Below are positions 17,203 to 29,125 of a DNA stretch of 32,026 nucleotides, piece by piece (position 1 is the stretch's first letter; each line of letters opens with the position of its first letter). The stretch spans positions 1-32,026 of the forward strand of contig CAXKVV010001642.1 in NCBI GenBank assembly GCA_964058805.1, given 5' to 3'. This stretch comes from Schoenoplectus triqueter. Taxonomy: Eukaryota; Streptophyta; Magnoliopsida; Poales; Cyperaceae. Made by a program: the position numbers and the translations under genes. The notes beneath the pieces were generated by a model. The model ran no database searches. It saw nothing but the letters and a program-made list of their open reading frames with translations, and was not told the origin of the DNA.

Positions 17203-17400
17203 TAGGGCTGTCAATTATTTACCTGATCTGATTCGATCCGATCTAAATCTTACCCGACCCGACATGACTCGAAGATAAAATTGGTCGGGTATGGATTTAA
17301 TTTTTTTTACCTAAATCGGGTCAGGTCAACCCGATCTGACTCGAATCGGGTCAGGACGGATTCAGGTCAACCCCATCCGACCCGATTAATTATGTTTTTT
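17203..17400. mobile_element. fragment rich in TCGGGT/ACCCGA motifs, probable non-autonomous DNA transposon end
   Basis: It begins tagggctgtcaattatttacc and continues with alternating acccgacc and atcgggtc motifs in both orientations, so it can fold on itself. This resembles a widespread plant repeat type whose ends read aggg(t/c)tgtcaa. No matching opposite end with inverted terminal repeat was found nearby, so it appears to be a fragment. Confidence 0.4.
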
Positions 17401-19282
17401 AACTTAATTTTGTGATTTAATACTAATTAAAGTTTAAAAATACACTAATTATATATTAATTAAGATTAATTATAGATTATTGAATATTTAGTAGATTAAA
17501 ATTATATAAAATAATTAATAAATATTTAATTATTCAGAACAAGAGTTTGCTTTGAAGGAGAAGACGATGGTCGGAACAAAATGAAAATAACCACCACCAT
17601 AAAGAAATCATTGAGCAGCAGTTGAAACATGCCTTCTAGGAGTTCCTTACGTTTTTTATTTAGCGTATTCTAAAGCTAAATAAAAAAATGCGACTTTCGT
17701 CGTTGAACACGCAATGAATAGAAAAATATAACGCAGCATTATAGCTTATGTAAGCAAGAGAAGGAAGACCTCACGGGCTTCGTATAAGTTATAACAATGA
17801 TATAATTAACTAATAAGTCACTTCAACATAACGACAAGAAACTATAGATACACAAAATATCAGCAATGTATTTCGTACTTTTTCTTCAATTATTTTGAAG
17901 CAAATAAATACAAGTAGCCTCAACTCACTACGGGGTTCAATTATTTACCTTGTTACGAGAATTTGGAGGGATTAAATTATCATTATTATTATTATTGGTG
18001 TCATATCGTTGTCTATAAAATTAAGTATCATATATTTATTGTTTAAATTCTTAAATAATAAAATTAATTGAGGATGTATTTTATAAATTTTATTTTATAT
18101 ATATACAAATTTTTATATTATTATAATATTATTAATATATACATCAAGCATCGATAAAATTAACGGACAAAATTTTATGATTTAACCTCCTTGATGACTA
18201 TTGAAATGAACAGACAAAGTATATGTATTTGAAATTATTTAGAATACACCAATGATTGACATTCATAAATTTATATATAAATAAATAAATAGATATGGTA
18301 TAACATACCATGGTTATTGGATGCCTCTTCTGCAACAATATGCCACAAATTTAGTCAAAAGTTTTTGTTTTGATGTTATAGTCAAAGCCAATAAGTAAAG
18401 GTAAAAGGAAAAAAAGAGGAGAAAGGGAAGCTGCTAAGTGCTAACGCGACATTCATCATCCCTCATAATTATTAATTAGGATCGCTTTTGTTATCTTTTG
18501 CCTTGGAACTCTTCTTAGAGGAGATGGAGGCCTCCTAACCACTGTATTTTCTCATAAAACAACAATTTAACACACCAAGCAGATAATCAAGTATATTTAA
18601 AGCAAATTTTGTAGGTCCAGAAATTAATTAATTCAGACATTTGAGACATAGGCCCGTGCCCATAGCAGGCCGACAATACAAAAAGGCCTAGTTGGCTAAT
18701 ATGACAAAACTCATCAATTGCTTTCCGTACAATTAATCAATTACTAGTAATCGGGTGATTTAGAAAAAGACTATCAAATTCAATCAATCACTCTAGATCT
18801 GTCATTTTCCTTTTCCTTCATTATGGCTATTCGGTTGCATTCCCCTTTATTTTAGTGTGATATTTTGGTTTCTATTTCATAGAAATCATGAAAATTTGGC
18901 TATTCATGAGTTTGGATCCATTGGCAATTGATAACTTGAATATCTTGATAAATTAAAAGAACTCTAAAAAAATAGAAAAATTGTAAACATATTATTGGAT
19001 TTTTTAATTAATTGTATTTGAAAATTCATTCAAATCGAATGTTATTTGAACTAATATCAAATACCATAAAATTGGACCGTTGTTAATTCTATATAATTCT
19101 AATGGTATTTAAAGGATTACTACATGATATTCATGAATTTGAAACAATCAATCTATAAGTTGTACAAACTTTCTTTCATTATTTTGATTTGTTTAATTTA
19201 TCTGAAATAAGATTATGAAGTTGGTATTAATTAATCAATTGGATTCCATCCTTTTGTGAAAGATATTACAGATAGGGAAAGG

Positions 19283-19692
19283 ATCACTTGACAGTGGTTA
19301 TGTTGACAATCTTTGACAATGAATTTTTAAATAAATATAGAAAAAAATTGAAAATAGAAAAAAAAACCTCGTGGATATGTTCTTCTACTTATAAATTGAT
19401 AGTGATTGAAATTTTATATATGTAATTTTATTATCGTTTGATACTTTATCAAATACCATTAAATTATAATCGTTATAAATTATATAAAATTTTAATCACC
19501 ATCAATATATAAGTAGAAGAACATATCCATAAGATTTTATGAAACGATAATGAAATTGCATGAAATTTGAATCACCATCAATTTATAAGTAGATGAACAT
19601 ATCCATAAGATTTTTTTTATTTTTTAGATATTTTTAATATTTACTTAAAAATCCATTGTCAAAATTGTCAAAATAACTCATTGTGAAGTGAT
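19283..19692. mobile_element. foldback MITE, family 4, with an internally duplicated right arm
   Basis: The left end ATCACTTGACAGTGG pairs with the right end, which reads ATCACTTCACAATGAG on the opposite strand, and complementarity continues for about 60 bp through TTGACAATG. An inner arm at 19363-19410 pairs with the sequence at 19494-19540. That right-arm segment is repeated directly at 19570-19615 (period 76 bp). No clear target duplication was seen. No ORF. Confidence 0.65.
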
Positions 19693-20020
19693 ATATCATT
19701 GATTTGAAGGTGAATCTTTCTAAGTGTAGGCTTTTTGCCTGCTAAGATTTATAACAAAAATGTGAATTACAAAAAGTGAGGAGGAAAAGGAAATTCAACG
19801 AAACACAAGCAAAAACCTTTCAAACTTGCATGAAAGGAACTTTTTGTTGGAAAAGGCTTTTCGAAAATTGAGTGATCTGTATAAAGGGTTGCAAGACGTC
19901 TAACAATCTCAGCAGACTAACCAAGTCTAATAATATATTTTAAGGACGCCTCTAAATGATGGAGAGAAAAGACAAAACATGAAGAACAACAGAGGGAAGA
20001 AAAATAAAACTAAAGGGTCC

Positions 20021-20028
20021 ATTGACAT
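20021..20028. repeat. left 8-bp target site duplication of the hAT-type element
   Basis: ATTGACAT lies directly before the element and is repeated perfectly at 21171-21178. Confidence 0.9.
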
Positions 20029-21170
20029 CAGGGGCGGAGCCAACTTGATGACTTGGGGGTGCCAAGAAGAAAAAAATAACTATATAATACAAAAGTCATT
20101 ATATTTCAATTAGATTAGTAAATCGAAATTACATCGTTGTCTGTCTGCTTTCAAAAAAGATAATACTAGATTATTTGAGTTATAAATAAGTTACATTTTT
20201 ACTAATCTCAATTTAGATCTACGACTTCCTAGCAAATCAAATGTATTAATAATTTTGTCGGAAGTAAATTTCTCTGTAATTTCCTTCTCAATGTAGACCA
20301 CCATGTAGTCTCGAAGGAAACCACCATAAATTCGATCACTTTAAAAGGAAGAATTATACTTGATTTTCTTTTACTTTCTCACTCTCACAATCAGACTTTG
20401 ACAAATGATTAAAGAGACTAATATAATGATTTTAAAAATTAAAACCAATATTCTATACTTAATGTGCAATATACGAACCAATGAACCACCATGAGATTTC
20501 AAATTTCAGAAATGAATACTGAATACACAAACCATAATTAAAGTTTAGAAATAAAATTGTTGGCCTGTTGTCTACTTACCACCACCAGTGAGATGAATGG
20601 ACTTATGGACTGAGGAGGAAAGGGATGATCAAAGAGATAGATGCAGCAAGGTGATCGAGCGACGAGTGATCGGGAGATGGGCGACCAAGCGACGGGTGAC
20701 AGACTAATGGGCGACGGGCGATCGGGTGACATAGGGAATCAGTCTTGTGGTCAGAAAGGAGAGGAGCAGAGCTTCTGTCCAAAATTTGATGAAAATTGAG
20801 AAAGACAGAAGCGGAAGGGGAAATGACGAAAAGACTGTGAAGTAGAAATTAGAAAATAAGAGTACAATGTCGATAGAATAATGAAACTATATTAATGGGC
20901 TGTTGTGCTAAGTATCAGAAATTTGATTGAAATTGGGCTGTTACGTTGTGTTATATACTGATGGGCTTTGTATGTTTTAAGAACAAAACTTTGAAATTTG
21001 GGTTGTTTGATAGGTTTATATCATTTGATATTTCAATTGAGAACTTAGAGGGGCACTCAAACTATTTTTATGAAATAAACAAATGCAATCATGCTCTGTC
21101 AATATAATTTATGAATTATTAGGGGGGGGGGGCCTTGGCACCACCAGTACCTCCCCTCCCTCCGCCACTG
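20029..21170. mobile_element. non-autonomous hAT-superfamily transposon, 1142 bp
   Basis: The left end CAGGGGCGGAGCCA and the reverse complement of the right end CAGTGGCGGAGGGA form short imperfect terminal inverted repeats. Both are flanked by a perfect 8-bp direct duplication ATTGACAT, the size typical of hAT elements. The ends resemble those common in plant genomes (CAGGGGCGGAG). The interior has no transposase frame, so it is a deletion derivative needing a partner transposase. It contains a GC-rich cluster of GCGACGGG-like repeats at 20651-20730 and an 11-G run at 21122-21132 near the right end. The perfect duplication points to a fairly recent insertion. Confidence 0.9.
20651..20730. 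repeat. cluster of GCGACGGGTGA-like short repeats inside the hAT element
   Basis: Variants gcgacgagtgatcggg, gggcgacc, gcgacgggtgac, gggcgacgggcg and atcgggtgac follow each other in about 80 bp. They stand out as GC-rich in AT-rich surroundings. Short reiterated motifs of this kind in hAT elements can be transposase-binding sites, but these lie near the middle rather than at the very ends. Confidence 0.6.
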
Positions 21171-21178
21171 ATTGACAT
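21171..21178. repeat. right 8-bp target site duplication of the hAT-type element
   Basis: ATTGACAT follows the element end directly and equals the left copy at 20021-20028. Confidence 0.9.
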
Positions 21179-24100
21179 ACATATATTATTTTCTTTATAT
21201 ATAAAAGTAGGTTCGCCTAGCTATAGTCCTACACTATCCATCGTCCTGCTGACAAACGCAAAATGTATAGGTATAATGTCAATGTTACATCCCATTTAAT
21301 ACTGATCCTATATATTCTCTATAATATTTCCGCATGCGAAGTGAAGTGCAGGGCCTTGGTCCTTGAGAAAAGTACAAGATAATATGCAGCTTCTATAATA
21401 CATTAGAACTTGTATGCAGGAAGTCACATCAAGAGCTCTTTTGTGTAGGATTGCATTTTCATCTCGGGGAATTTATTTTTTATTCTGAATTTTCTTAGAG
21501 AAACTGGATCGATCTGATATCTAAATTTTCATTTGCACCAAATTGATTCTTAAACTTTTTCAATAAATCAAAGTTGATCCTTAAACTTTAAACCGCAATA
21601 AATAAAATATTCTCTTAATAAAAAATGATTGCTTGTCCGGCTTATTTTTACAGTAAACTGACATAGAAAATAATAATAAGTTATAAACGGGCATATAGAA
21701 TACACTGAGTTCTTTATCTCCATAATTGATGAGACAAAGCATTATAAATTGAGGAATGAAGTTTTGTATATGTAGCTTACTGCTATTGTAGACATCATGT
21801 GATATTAGTTTTAGGATTACCATTTCTATTTTCATATTGTTTCTAGTTGCACTATTCTGGTCTTTAGACTATTTTCATAGGTTAGCATTTTTTTTTGTAT
21901 ACACCTACTCTGTAATCTTTTTCTTATTTAATGAAAATTCTATATTCTTTTCGCATACTATTCAAAAAAAAATATATACAGCTTGCTTGAAAGCTCCTTC
22001 TAAAATACTGGCATGAATGATCCGACTTCAGTGTGCGAGGATACAAATTACTGGTATGAATATTTTTACTTTTTGGTTAGTTTCGGAATTGAACTTCTGC
22101 ATTTGTCTCTTTTGAGACACCACCTGTAACGCTCATATGGGATGTCCATCTAGATTGCTTTGTGTGGACATTTTATTTCAATCTTTTATATTTTTAGTTT
22201 CCCCTTTTTAATAAAATTTTGCTACATGGTTGAAACTAAATAAGCAAGTCAATTTCGGTTCTTTAATTTTTTTTTCAACTCCATTTATTAAAAAATTGAA
22301 ATTAAAGAAGACATGAAACTGTAAGAAAAATAACTAATTTCTCTGTTCTTTTATTGTTTTAATCTCCATTTATATGTATTTTGAAATTAGGAATGCAGGA
22401 AACTGTAAAAATAAAATAAATAAACAGATCAAAATAACGCATATCTTATTTATTTTAAAAACAAGTCAATTAACGCATATCTCATTTATTTTTAAAACAA
22501 GACAATTAACGCCGATTTTTTTTGGGCCTGCACCATGACGCTAAAAATAGAATAATGCAACACTCTTTCAACAAAACTAGGCCCGCGCACAGCAGACTTT
22601 TTTATTTAAGCATCAAAACATTATAAGATAAAAAAAATCACATTTATCTAATATTAAATTATAAATTCACCAAATTATAGAGAAAACCTATAATAAAGAC
22701 TATATTTAATTTTGGATTAGATTTTTGCACAATATGAGTTAATGATTCATGATTTTTATGGCAAGAAAAGTAAATTATTCTAACATATATTATCACCATT
22801 AATTTCTTACCAAATACGCACAAGGTTGCTAAATAAAGAAAAATAATATTCTGGAAATAATAGTATATAAGAGAAAGAAATGGAGAGAAAGAGGGGATCA
22901 ATGGACGCGATCACATACGTTCGATCAATCAAAAATAAATATTATCCGTCTAATTGAGGAATAAAATGGGTATAATAAAAAATTATCATGATAAAAAATG
23001 GACCATCTAATTCTTAGATGCTTTATATAATAGTATAGATTGAATTTCATGGAATGTGCCACTGAGCCAATTTTTCCTGTTGTTGCAATCTCCGTCAGGT
23101 CTCGTTGGTCAAGCAATGCTCCAATAGCAAAGAAATGAATGTTCATTTTAAAAAAAATATATATACACACGTAAAGCCAAAAAAAATTTATCAAGGGTAT
23201 TCTGATTATTTACTTACAATTAAGTACTTAAAGCTATTAATTGCTAAGGCTTTATTGTCATCAATTTTATAATTCGGAAAGGTTGTTGTTAGATAATAAT
23301 TAATATTGCATTCGTTTCTTTTTAATCGGCGAGTTGGTGGCATAGTACACATTGATTTCTTTCTTTCTTTCTTTTCTTCTCTATTTTTTTTTTGGGAGGG
23401 GCGGTGGGTGGTCATCTATTATTTTTTGGAATTTGGAGTATCGAAATTATGAAGTTACAACGTTATAGAGATCGAATTACATTTCATGGTAACTAAGAGC
23501 TAAGAGAGTCATCATGCAGGAATATACCAGTAAAAGAAAAACTAAAGAAGAAACCAAATTAAAAAAAATAAAAATTTCAGAATCATTACATATGAAAACA
23601 ATGCACCTCTGAGCAATAAATAGTACTTTAACGATTTTCTCGAACAATTTCATCCCCAATTAAAAGCAGTATTCTCTTAATTTTATTCTTTGGACCAAAA
23701 TGATAAACCAGAAGGCAAACTGTCTGTTAATTTTTGAATAGAAAAATAGTAGATAGTATTGGTTCCAATAGGCACTAATGTGCTATTATTTCAAATAGAA
23801 AAGCAGAGTCCTGTTATTTGAACTCAGACTGTTTGGTCAAAATGGATGGACTGGTTGGATGCGATTTTTTTTTTTGATGAAAAGTGATCAATGCGATTTT
23901 GATTTTATGGAATTTCTTTTGAACAAATATGATCCATTTATTTTAATCCAACGTCCCAAATTAGAATGGTAGAGCCCTACATTTTCATTTGACAAATGAA
24001 GGTGCTTCGTTCTAGAGAGCATCACGTCTTAGTCACAGGATTAATTTCTCTTTACGAAGAAGACCAATATTAATTAGTTGATAATCCAATTGCGTAGCAG

Positions 24101-24330
24101 CTCATAAACTCGATACTTCGTTATCTAGCACTGTGATGATTTTAAGATCTTAGTACTCATCTTATTCTAATAAATAAAATTGCATGCAAAAATGAACATT
24201 TATTCAAATTAATTAATCAGAAAATTTTGTTACAAACAATTAAACTTATAATAATCAGAACACAACCAAACCATAATTTATAACACCAATAACTGCATAT
24301 AGATTCATATACTCCACGCAAGTCATGAAT
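21179..24330. other. intergenic AT-rich DNA downstream of the NLR gene
   Basis: No complete gene is visible. It holds a 36-bp tandem repeat at 22436-22512 and a short minus-strand stretch near 23040-23140 that reads like a protein fragment. The 3' end of the NLR transcript probably lies in the last 200-300 bp. Confidence 0.45.
22436..22512. repeat. 36-bp tandem repeat, about two copies
   Basis: The unit aacgcatatcttatttatttt followed by aaaacaagtcaatt starts at 22436 and again at 22472 with four or so changes. A third start (aacgc) is seen at 22508 and then stops. Confidence 0.8.
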
Positions 24331-27087
24331 TTAAATTGAAATGAAGTAGTTCTCCAGGTCCCTTCTGGTATCTTCCCCATCCCATTCCAGTCTATTCCAC
24401 CATTCTGACGATCCACAAATTTGCCTGAGTTTGATAATTCTGTGTTCATGGCTTACTGGCAGTCTTGCCAAATTTGGACATTCTTGAACTCTAATGCTCT
24501 CGAGAAATGGAAATTTTCTGGGACTACAAATGCTTAGCAGATTCTCCAAGTCACTCAATATAATTGATTTTAATTTCGGGAAAATGTTTTCTGTGACATC
24601 TTCATCAATTTTCTTCTTATTGTTACCGACTCCTATTTGAGATGCCTCTTCAACCAGCGTTTGTATTTCTTGTTCTTCAGATATACAATCTCTCCTGCTT
24701 TGCATTCCATGTGTCGCCTTTTCCAACTCGGCTACTATGTGCAACATTCCATTGCACCTAGATACAACAAGTTTACCGAGTGATTCAAGCCTTGCAACCC
24801 AATTAATATTTGCTAACTTGTGACACTCATAGATTGTCAGTTCTCGGATATTTCTAAAAGAATGTGGCAGTGATTCAACCAATATGGTGTTTAGGTTGGG
24901 TAATTTCTGAAGAGTTAACACCTGTAAGTTGGACACTCCCCCTTCATCTTGATCGATCACCAGTTCACTTAAAATTGGGCATGATTCAATGTAAAGCTCT
25001 TTAAGACGAACCATTTGATTGAAATCAGTAACATGGATGGATTTCATATTTGGACAATCTGTTAGGCTCAACCGATGTGTCGATCTTGCTAAAGGATCTG
25101 TCTTCTTCAACTTCTTTAGAACATCTTCGGTACAAATAGTAATCCCAAGAATTTTAAGCTCTTTCAATCTATCCAAATTTAGGTCAGTTACATCCCGGAT
25201 ACCATAGTGGCTCCGAAAAAGATTAAGAACCCTCAGTTTTAGTAATTTAGAGCAATTATCATAAGTCTCCTCCAGAAATTCCGTTAGACTCAAATCGAGG
25301 TACTTCAACTCCTTCAAGACCCAAAACTTTCTGGGTAGTTTTGTAATTGGTGTCTGGCTTAGGTTCAAATATTGCAACTGGCATAATGCATCACATTCAG
25401 GAAGCTCTTTTATACCAGTGTTGGAGAGATCAAGAACCTTAAGGTTAATCATGGATTTAAAGAATTTGGGAGCCAGGCTTTTTAAATTGGTGTTGTTCTG
25501 GAGCAACAATGTTTCGAGGTTACTGCAGTTGGGTGAAAAGGAAAGATCTCTAATGTCGTTAGACATGAGTGATATCCTCTTGGGTCCATTCCATTGCTTG
25601 ATTTCTGGTGCATTCTCTAGGTTTTGACCAGATTGTACAAGAAAATTACTCTCTTGTTTTGCAAGCCATTGACCAAAATGACGAATTATATTATGCATCC
25701 TTACCTTGAAACCAGAGTTTGTTTCCTGAAGCAAGCACGCAGAAATTAGCTTGTGTATGATCATCACAGAGCCTCTCCATGCCTGATTTGATGGTAGTAA
25801 ACCTTCTGCAATCCAGTACTCCACAAGTTGCTCTTTTCTGATTGAACTATATTCAGGGAACAATGTACAGTATAGGAAACATTCTCTGACAGTTGAGTCG
25901 AGCTTGTCATAGCTATACTTCAATTGTTGAAAAATCTCATCACCTCCAATTTCTCCTGGACTCATTTTTATCGCTACCATGGCATCTTTCCAGTCATTTG
26001 TGCTCTTTAGTCCCGCCACTGCACAGCTCATGACAGTGAGAGCAAGTGGTAAGCCCTGGCAGCTTTTGCTGATGGCCTCAGCTCGCCGCTTGATGGAATT
26101 ACTAGATTCTATTGAGCGCTGCGAATCATCACTAAGCTTACTATGAAAGAGATCCCATGAAGCCTTGTCATCTAACAATTGCATCTGGATCAGGCTATGC
26201 TGTGCGCCCATCTGGATGCAGACATCCTGTTCTCGAGAGGCAAGGATGATCTTGGAGCCATTGTCGGTGTTGGGTAATGGTATGCCGATATCCTCAATCT
26301 GAAATTTCTTTCTAACATCATCTAGAAGAATTACAAACCGCTTTCTTGCCAGGGCCTTCATTAATAACCTGGCTCGAACATTTTCGGTCTCAGTCTCAAT
26401 CCATGGCAATCCAAGCCGGTCGACAATTTGGCGTTGGATGCTATTTACGTTAAGCATCTCTGAGTTGGATACATCAATCAAGATCACCAAGTGGAAATCG
26501 CTACAACCGATTAGCTGATTATTAAATACGTTGAGAAGGGTGGACTTACCAACCCCACCCTGCCCCCACACGCCAATGATGCACCTCTCATGGTCCTTTA
26601 AGTATTCATCAAGCCGATTTAGCATTGACTTCAAACCAAATGTTTTTGCTAGTGGTATCTCATCCACTGGATTGGCTGGTGGATCGACACCGAAGTCTGT
26701 AAATTGATTTTCTTCCTCAATTAGTTCTTTTACATATTGGAGCTTCTTCATAATTTGTTTTCCCAGCTTACGGCGACGAGTGAGGTTGAAACCACAGCTG
26801 GTAAATTTCTCATATTCTTCCTCAAGTGTTTTATCTCTGATGGTTTCTTCAACTCTACTCAACCACAACTGGACCTGCGGGTTAACTGCCCTTAACTTTT
26901 CTATTTCTCTGGAAACTTTCGTGTCTACTACTGATTGAACCACTTGCAAGTTTTCCTTGACACTTTTTAAGGAGGACCAGTTTTCTCGAATAGATAAGTA
27001 CCGGATTTCAGCTGCGACAGAAGCCGGCAAGCCAATTGCGTTCATAAATTCACATGACTGGTTACATAGGCCTATGCAATCAGCCAT
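24331..27087 (-). CDS. coiled-coil NB-ARC-LRR (CNL) immune receptor, RPS2-like, 918 aa
   Basis: The frame is a single uninterrupted exon from ATG at 27087 to TAA at 24331. Residues 1-150 form an RPS2/RPS5-type coiled-coil region with the VQLWLSRVEE signature (72-81). The NB-ARC follows: P-loop GVWGQGGVGKST (172-183), RNBS-A (198-227), kinase-2 FVILLDDVR (251-259), RNBS-B GSKIILASRE (277-286), RNBS-C (304-318), GLPLAL (345-350), CNL-type RNBS-D CFLYCTLFPE (403-412) and MHN (464-466) where MHD is usual. Leucine-rich repeats run from about 505 to 890, broken by a charged non-repeat stretch at 790-835. The C-terminus (SSEWWNRLEWD) matches the family ending. Length is normal (RPS2 is about 909). 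Such receptors sense pathogen effectors and trigger cell death, probably at the plasma membrane. The open frame suggests function, but MHN and the Trp-to-Arg change at residue 259 could alter nucleotide control. Confidence 0.95.
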   Translation of the reverse strand: MADCIGLCNQSCEFMNAIGLPASVAAEIRYLSIRENWSSLKSVKENLQVVQSVVDTKVSREIEKLRAVNPQVQLWLSRVEETIRDKTLEEEYEKFTSCGFNLTRRRKLGKQIMKKLQYVKELIEEENQFTDFGVDPPANPVDEIPLAKTFGLKSMLNRLDEYLKDHERCIIGVWGQGGVGKSTLLNVFNNQLIGCSDFHLVILIDVSNSEMLNVNSIQRQIVDRLGLPWIETETENVRARLLMKALARKRFVILLDDVRKKFQIEDIGIPLPNTDNGSKIILASREQDVCIQMGAQHSLIQMQLLDDKASWDLFHSKLSDDSQRSIESSNSIKRRAEAISKSCQGLPLALTVMSCAVAGLKSTNDWKDAMVAIKMSPGEIGGDEIFQQLKYSYDKLDSTVRECFLYCTLFPEYSSIRKEQLVEYWIAEGLLPSNQAWRGSVMIIHKLISACLLQETNSGFKVRMHNIIRHFGQWLAKQESNFLVQSGQNLENAPEIKQWNGPKRISLMSNDIRDLSFSPNCSNLETLLLQNNTNLKSLAPKFFKSMINLKVLDLSNTGIKELPECDALCQLQYLNLSQTPITKLPRKFWVLKELKYLDLSLTEFLEETYDNCSKLLKLRVLNLFRSHYGIRDVTDLNLDRLKELKILGITICTEDVLKKLKKTDPLARSTHRLSLTDCPNMKSIHVTDFNQMVRLKELYIESCPILSELVIDQDEGGVSNLQVLTLQKLPNLNTILVESLPHSFRNIRELTIYECHKLANINWVARLESLGKLVVSRCNGMLHIVAELEKATHGMQSRRDCISEEQEIQTLVEEASQIGVGNNKKKIDEDVTENIFPKLKSIILSDLENLLSICSPRKFPFLESIRVQECPNLARLPVSHEHRIIKLRQICGSSEWWNRLEWDGEDTRRDLENYFISI

Positions 27088-28880
27088 TGAGATATGATCG
27101 AAAAGGGGATTATGTGTTTGTTTCGGGACAAAAGGCAGAGATGGGGGTGGAGCAGTCTAGTAGATTTTTTGGAAGTTGGTTTTATTAAAAATGGGTAGAA
27201 ATGCTGATACTTGCATGAAGCACGGGAACAGTTCGTTAATATTCCGTTGAGCTATTTGTTTATTTATATTAGAGGAATCCAGAACGCGGTTGGATGCCGC
27301 ATCTTCTTCTTCTAACGTTGAAAAGTTTAGTGGGTTGATATTTCAACTGATGAAGTATGATTGATTTGGAGGGTTTTGACCAAGCAACTATATAAATTAA
27401 GCATTTTCAATATCCACACAATAATTCAGAATTTTTCGACAATGACTTGATAATATACTCTACACAAATGATTTATTCAAGAAAGTCTGCAGTTTGGCCA
27501 CTATTTGCGCGTTTGAATAATCATAATGCAGGACGGCTCAGGTACCAGCGCGTCAATTTCCCAAGTAAACTGCTCAGATGAATTGTCATATTTCTGATGC
27601 AGAGTGTTGTAGAAACAGGAATTATTTCTCATTTGATATTTTTTGTTCACTTTCCCGTTGGTAACTTCGTTATCTGTGTTTATTTCTTCAAATCAGCAAA
27701 ACGCTCTTGTTTCTTCCACGCTATTTACGCCGTATTAATTATTCTAAATTTCCTTCTATGAGAAGATGCAGACAACATATCATACAGTTTACGTCTTTCA
27801 ATTCGTTATTAGATTCAGGCTCTGAAAAGGTCGAGAGAACAGCTATTACAAGAACCTTATTTTATAGTGCAATGCCTTTTATTTCTAGTTTCTCTTGTAG
27901 AAGAATCTAATTAGTATTGGGGTATTCATTGTAATAAAAGCTTGACCAAGTTTTATAGAACTTTTTCCGTAAAAATGTCTCTAAAGGAAGTGTTCTCACA
28001 CACACAAAAAATGCACATCTGTTTGTTTGAACAATAAATTTGGGGGGGGGGGGTTGTAAAGAGGAAAATTGGTAAGTTTTAATCTGTTAAACTCATAAAA
28101 CAATATATATAATGACATAAAATAATACTACATACACCAATTTTTCTTATACAAAATCAAAAGGCCATATAAATGCTGATTATTTTCTGCTAATGAAAAT
28201 TAGAAAAATGATAACAATTGGTTATAAATTAATGTACAATTACAGAAAATATGAAATGGTCAATAATGAAAATGATGTGGCATATTTGGGTACTTTCAAG
28301 ACTAAACCCTCTTCTTGCTTACAGAATTGACTGGATCAAATTATGTGAATGATAATAGGCAATAAAATATAATGGATGGTCGAAAAGTCATTGCTCTTAA
28401 ATATTATTTCCAACACAATTAACCCAGAAGTTCAAAAAGTCATTGCTCAGTTCTCAATATATAATCAAGTTGCTCTTAAATCTCACCACATGTTTTACAC
28501 AATCTATTAAACTATAAAGATTAAAGACATACTGCCAGCTTTACTTTTTATTTTGATAATCATTGTGTGTGCCAATATATTTCTTAAATTCTTGTAAAGA
28601 TATACAATTTCGGTCCTAAATATATATAATCTGTATCAAATTTCTTGTATCCAAGATCATTTTGAAAAGAGCACAGCAGATTACTCATGTTTTAATATAT
28701 ATAATATTCAAAAATTCTTGTAAAGGGATTACGAAGGTTGCTAAATCCTTGGTGACGTAATTACTTGTGGAACTACCATACTTCTTCCATTGGCACTTTG
28801 GCAGCAAAGCAGAGAAACACACAGTTCATGAGGCACCGGGGGCCCCACACTTTTCCAATTGGCAGTGAGTGTTTTATCTG
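27088..28880. other. upstream region of the NLR gene and intergenic DNA, no gene seen
   Basis: The first few hundred bases include the NLR promoter. Beyond that I see only short open frames without protein signature, a 12-G run at 28042-28053 and AT-rich sequence. Confidence 0.45.
27376..27381. promoter_or_regulatory. W-box-type site upstream of the NLR gene
   Basis: TTGACC matches the WRKY-binding core TTGAC(C/T) and lies about 290 bp upstream of the NLR start codon, next to a TATATAAAT stretch. WRKY factors commonly regulate defence genes. One six-base match can arise by chance. Confidence 0.3.
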
Positions 28881-28895
28881 CGGGGAAGAATCCTA

Positions 28896-29125
28896 GGTCA
28901 TTATGATAACTTTTACAATGAATTTAAAAAAATAATAAAAAAATATATTTCATTATTGTTTGATATTTCATAAAAAAATATTAAAATTTTATACAATTTG
29001 CAATGGTTATAATTTAATAGATTTTTGATGAACTATCAAATAATACTGAAATCACATGAAATTTAAAACACTATCAATTTATAAGTTAAAAAAAAACATT
29101 GTCAATATTATCAAAATAGTCATTG
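28896..29125. mobile_element. degenerate foldback element related to family 4
   Basis: The left end ggtcattatgataacttttacaatg pairs imperfectly with the right end cattgtcaatattatcaaaatagtcattg. The interior shares atcaatttataag and the gtttgatatttcat/actatcaaataata pair with the element at 19283-19692. It is shorter and more diverged. Confidence 0.5.

Larger units (their letters stand above)
16171..20020. other. intergenic AT-rich DNA without a convincing gene
   Basis: No ORF longer than about 60 codons with recognisable protein exists here. Contents are a probable hAT-type repeat end at 17203-17400, an ATT run near 17980, a foldback element at 19283-19692 and much unassigned A/T-rich sequence. 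Confidence 0.45.

Noticed and set aside
21122..28053. Long G runs (21122-21132 and 28042-28053) as G-quadruplex sites
   Set aside because: Each is a single uninterrupted G homopolymer; such runs are also prone to sequencing error, so no structural claim is made.
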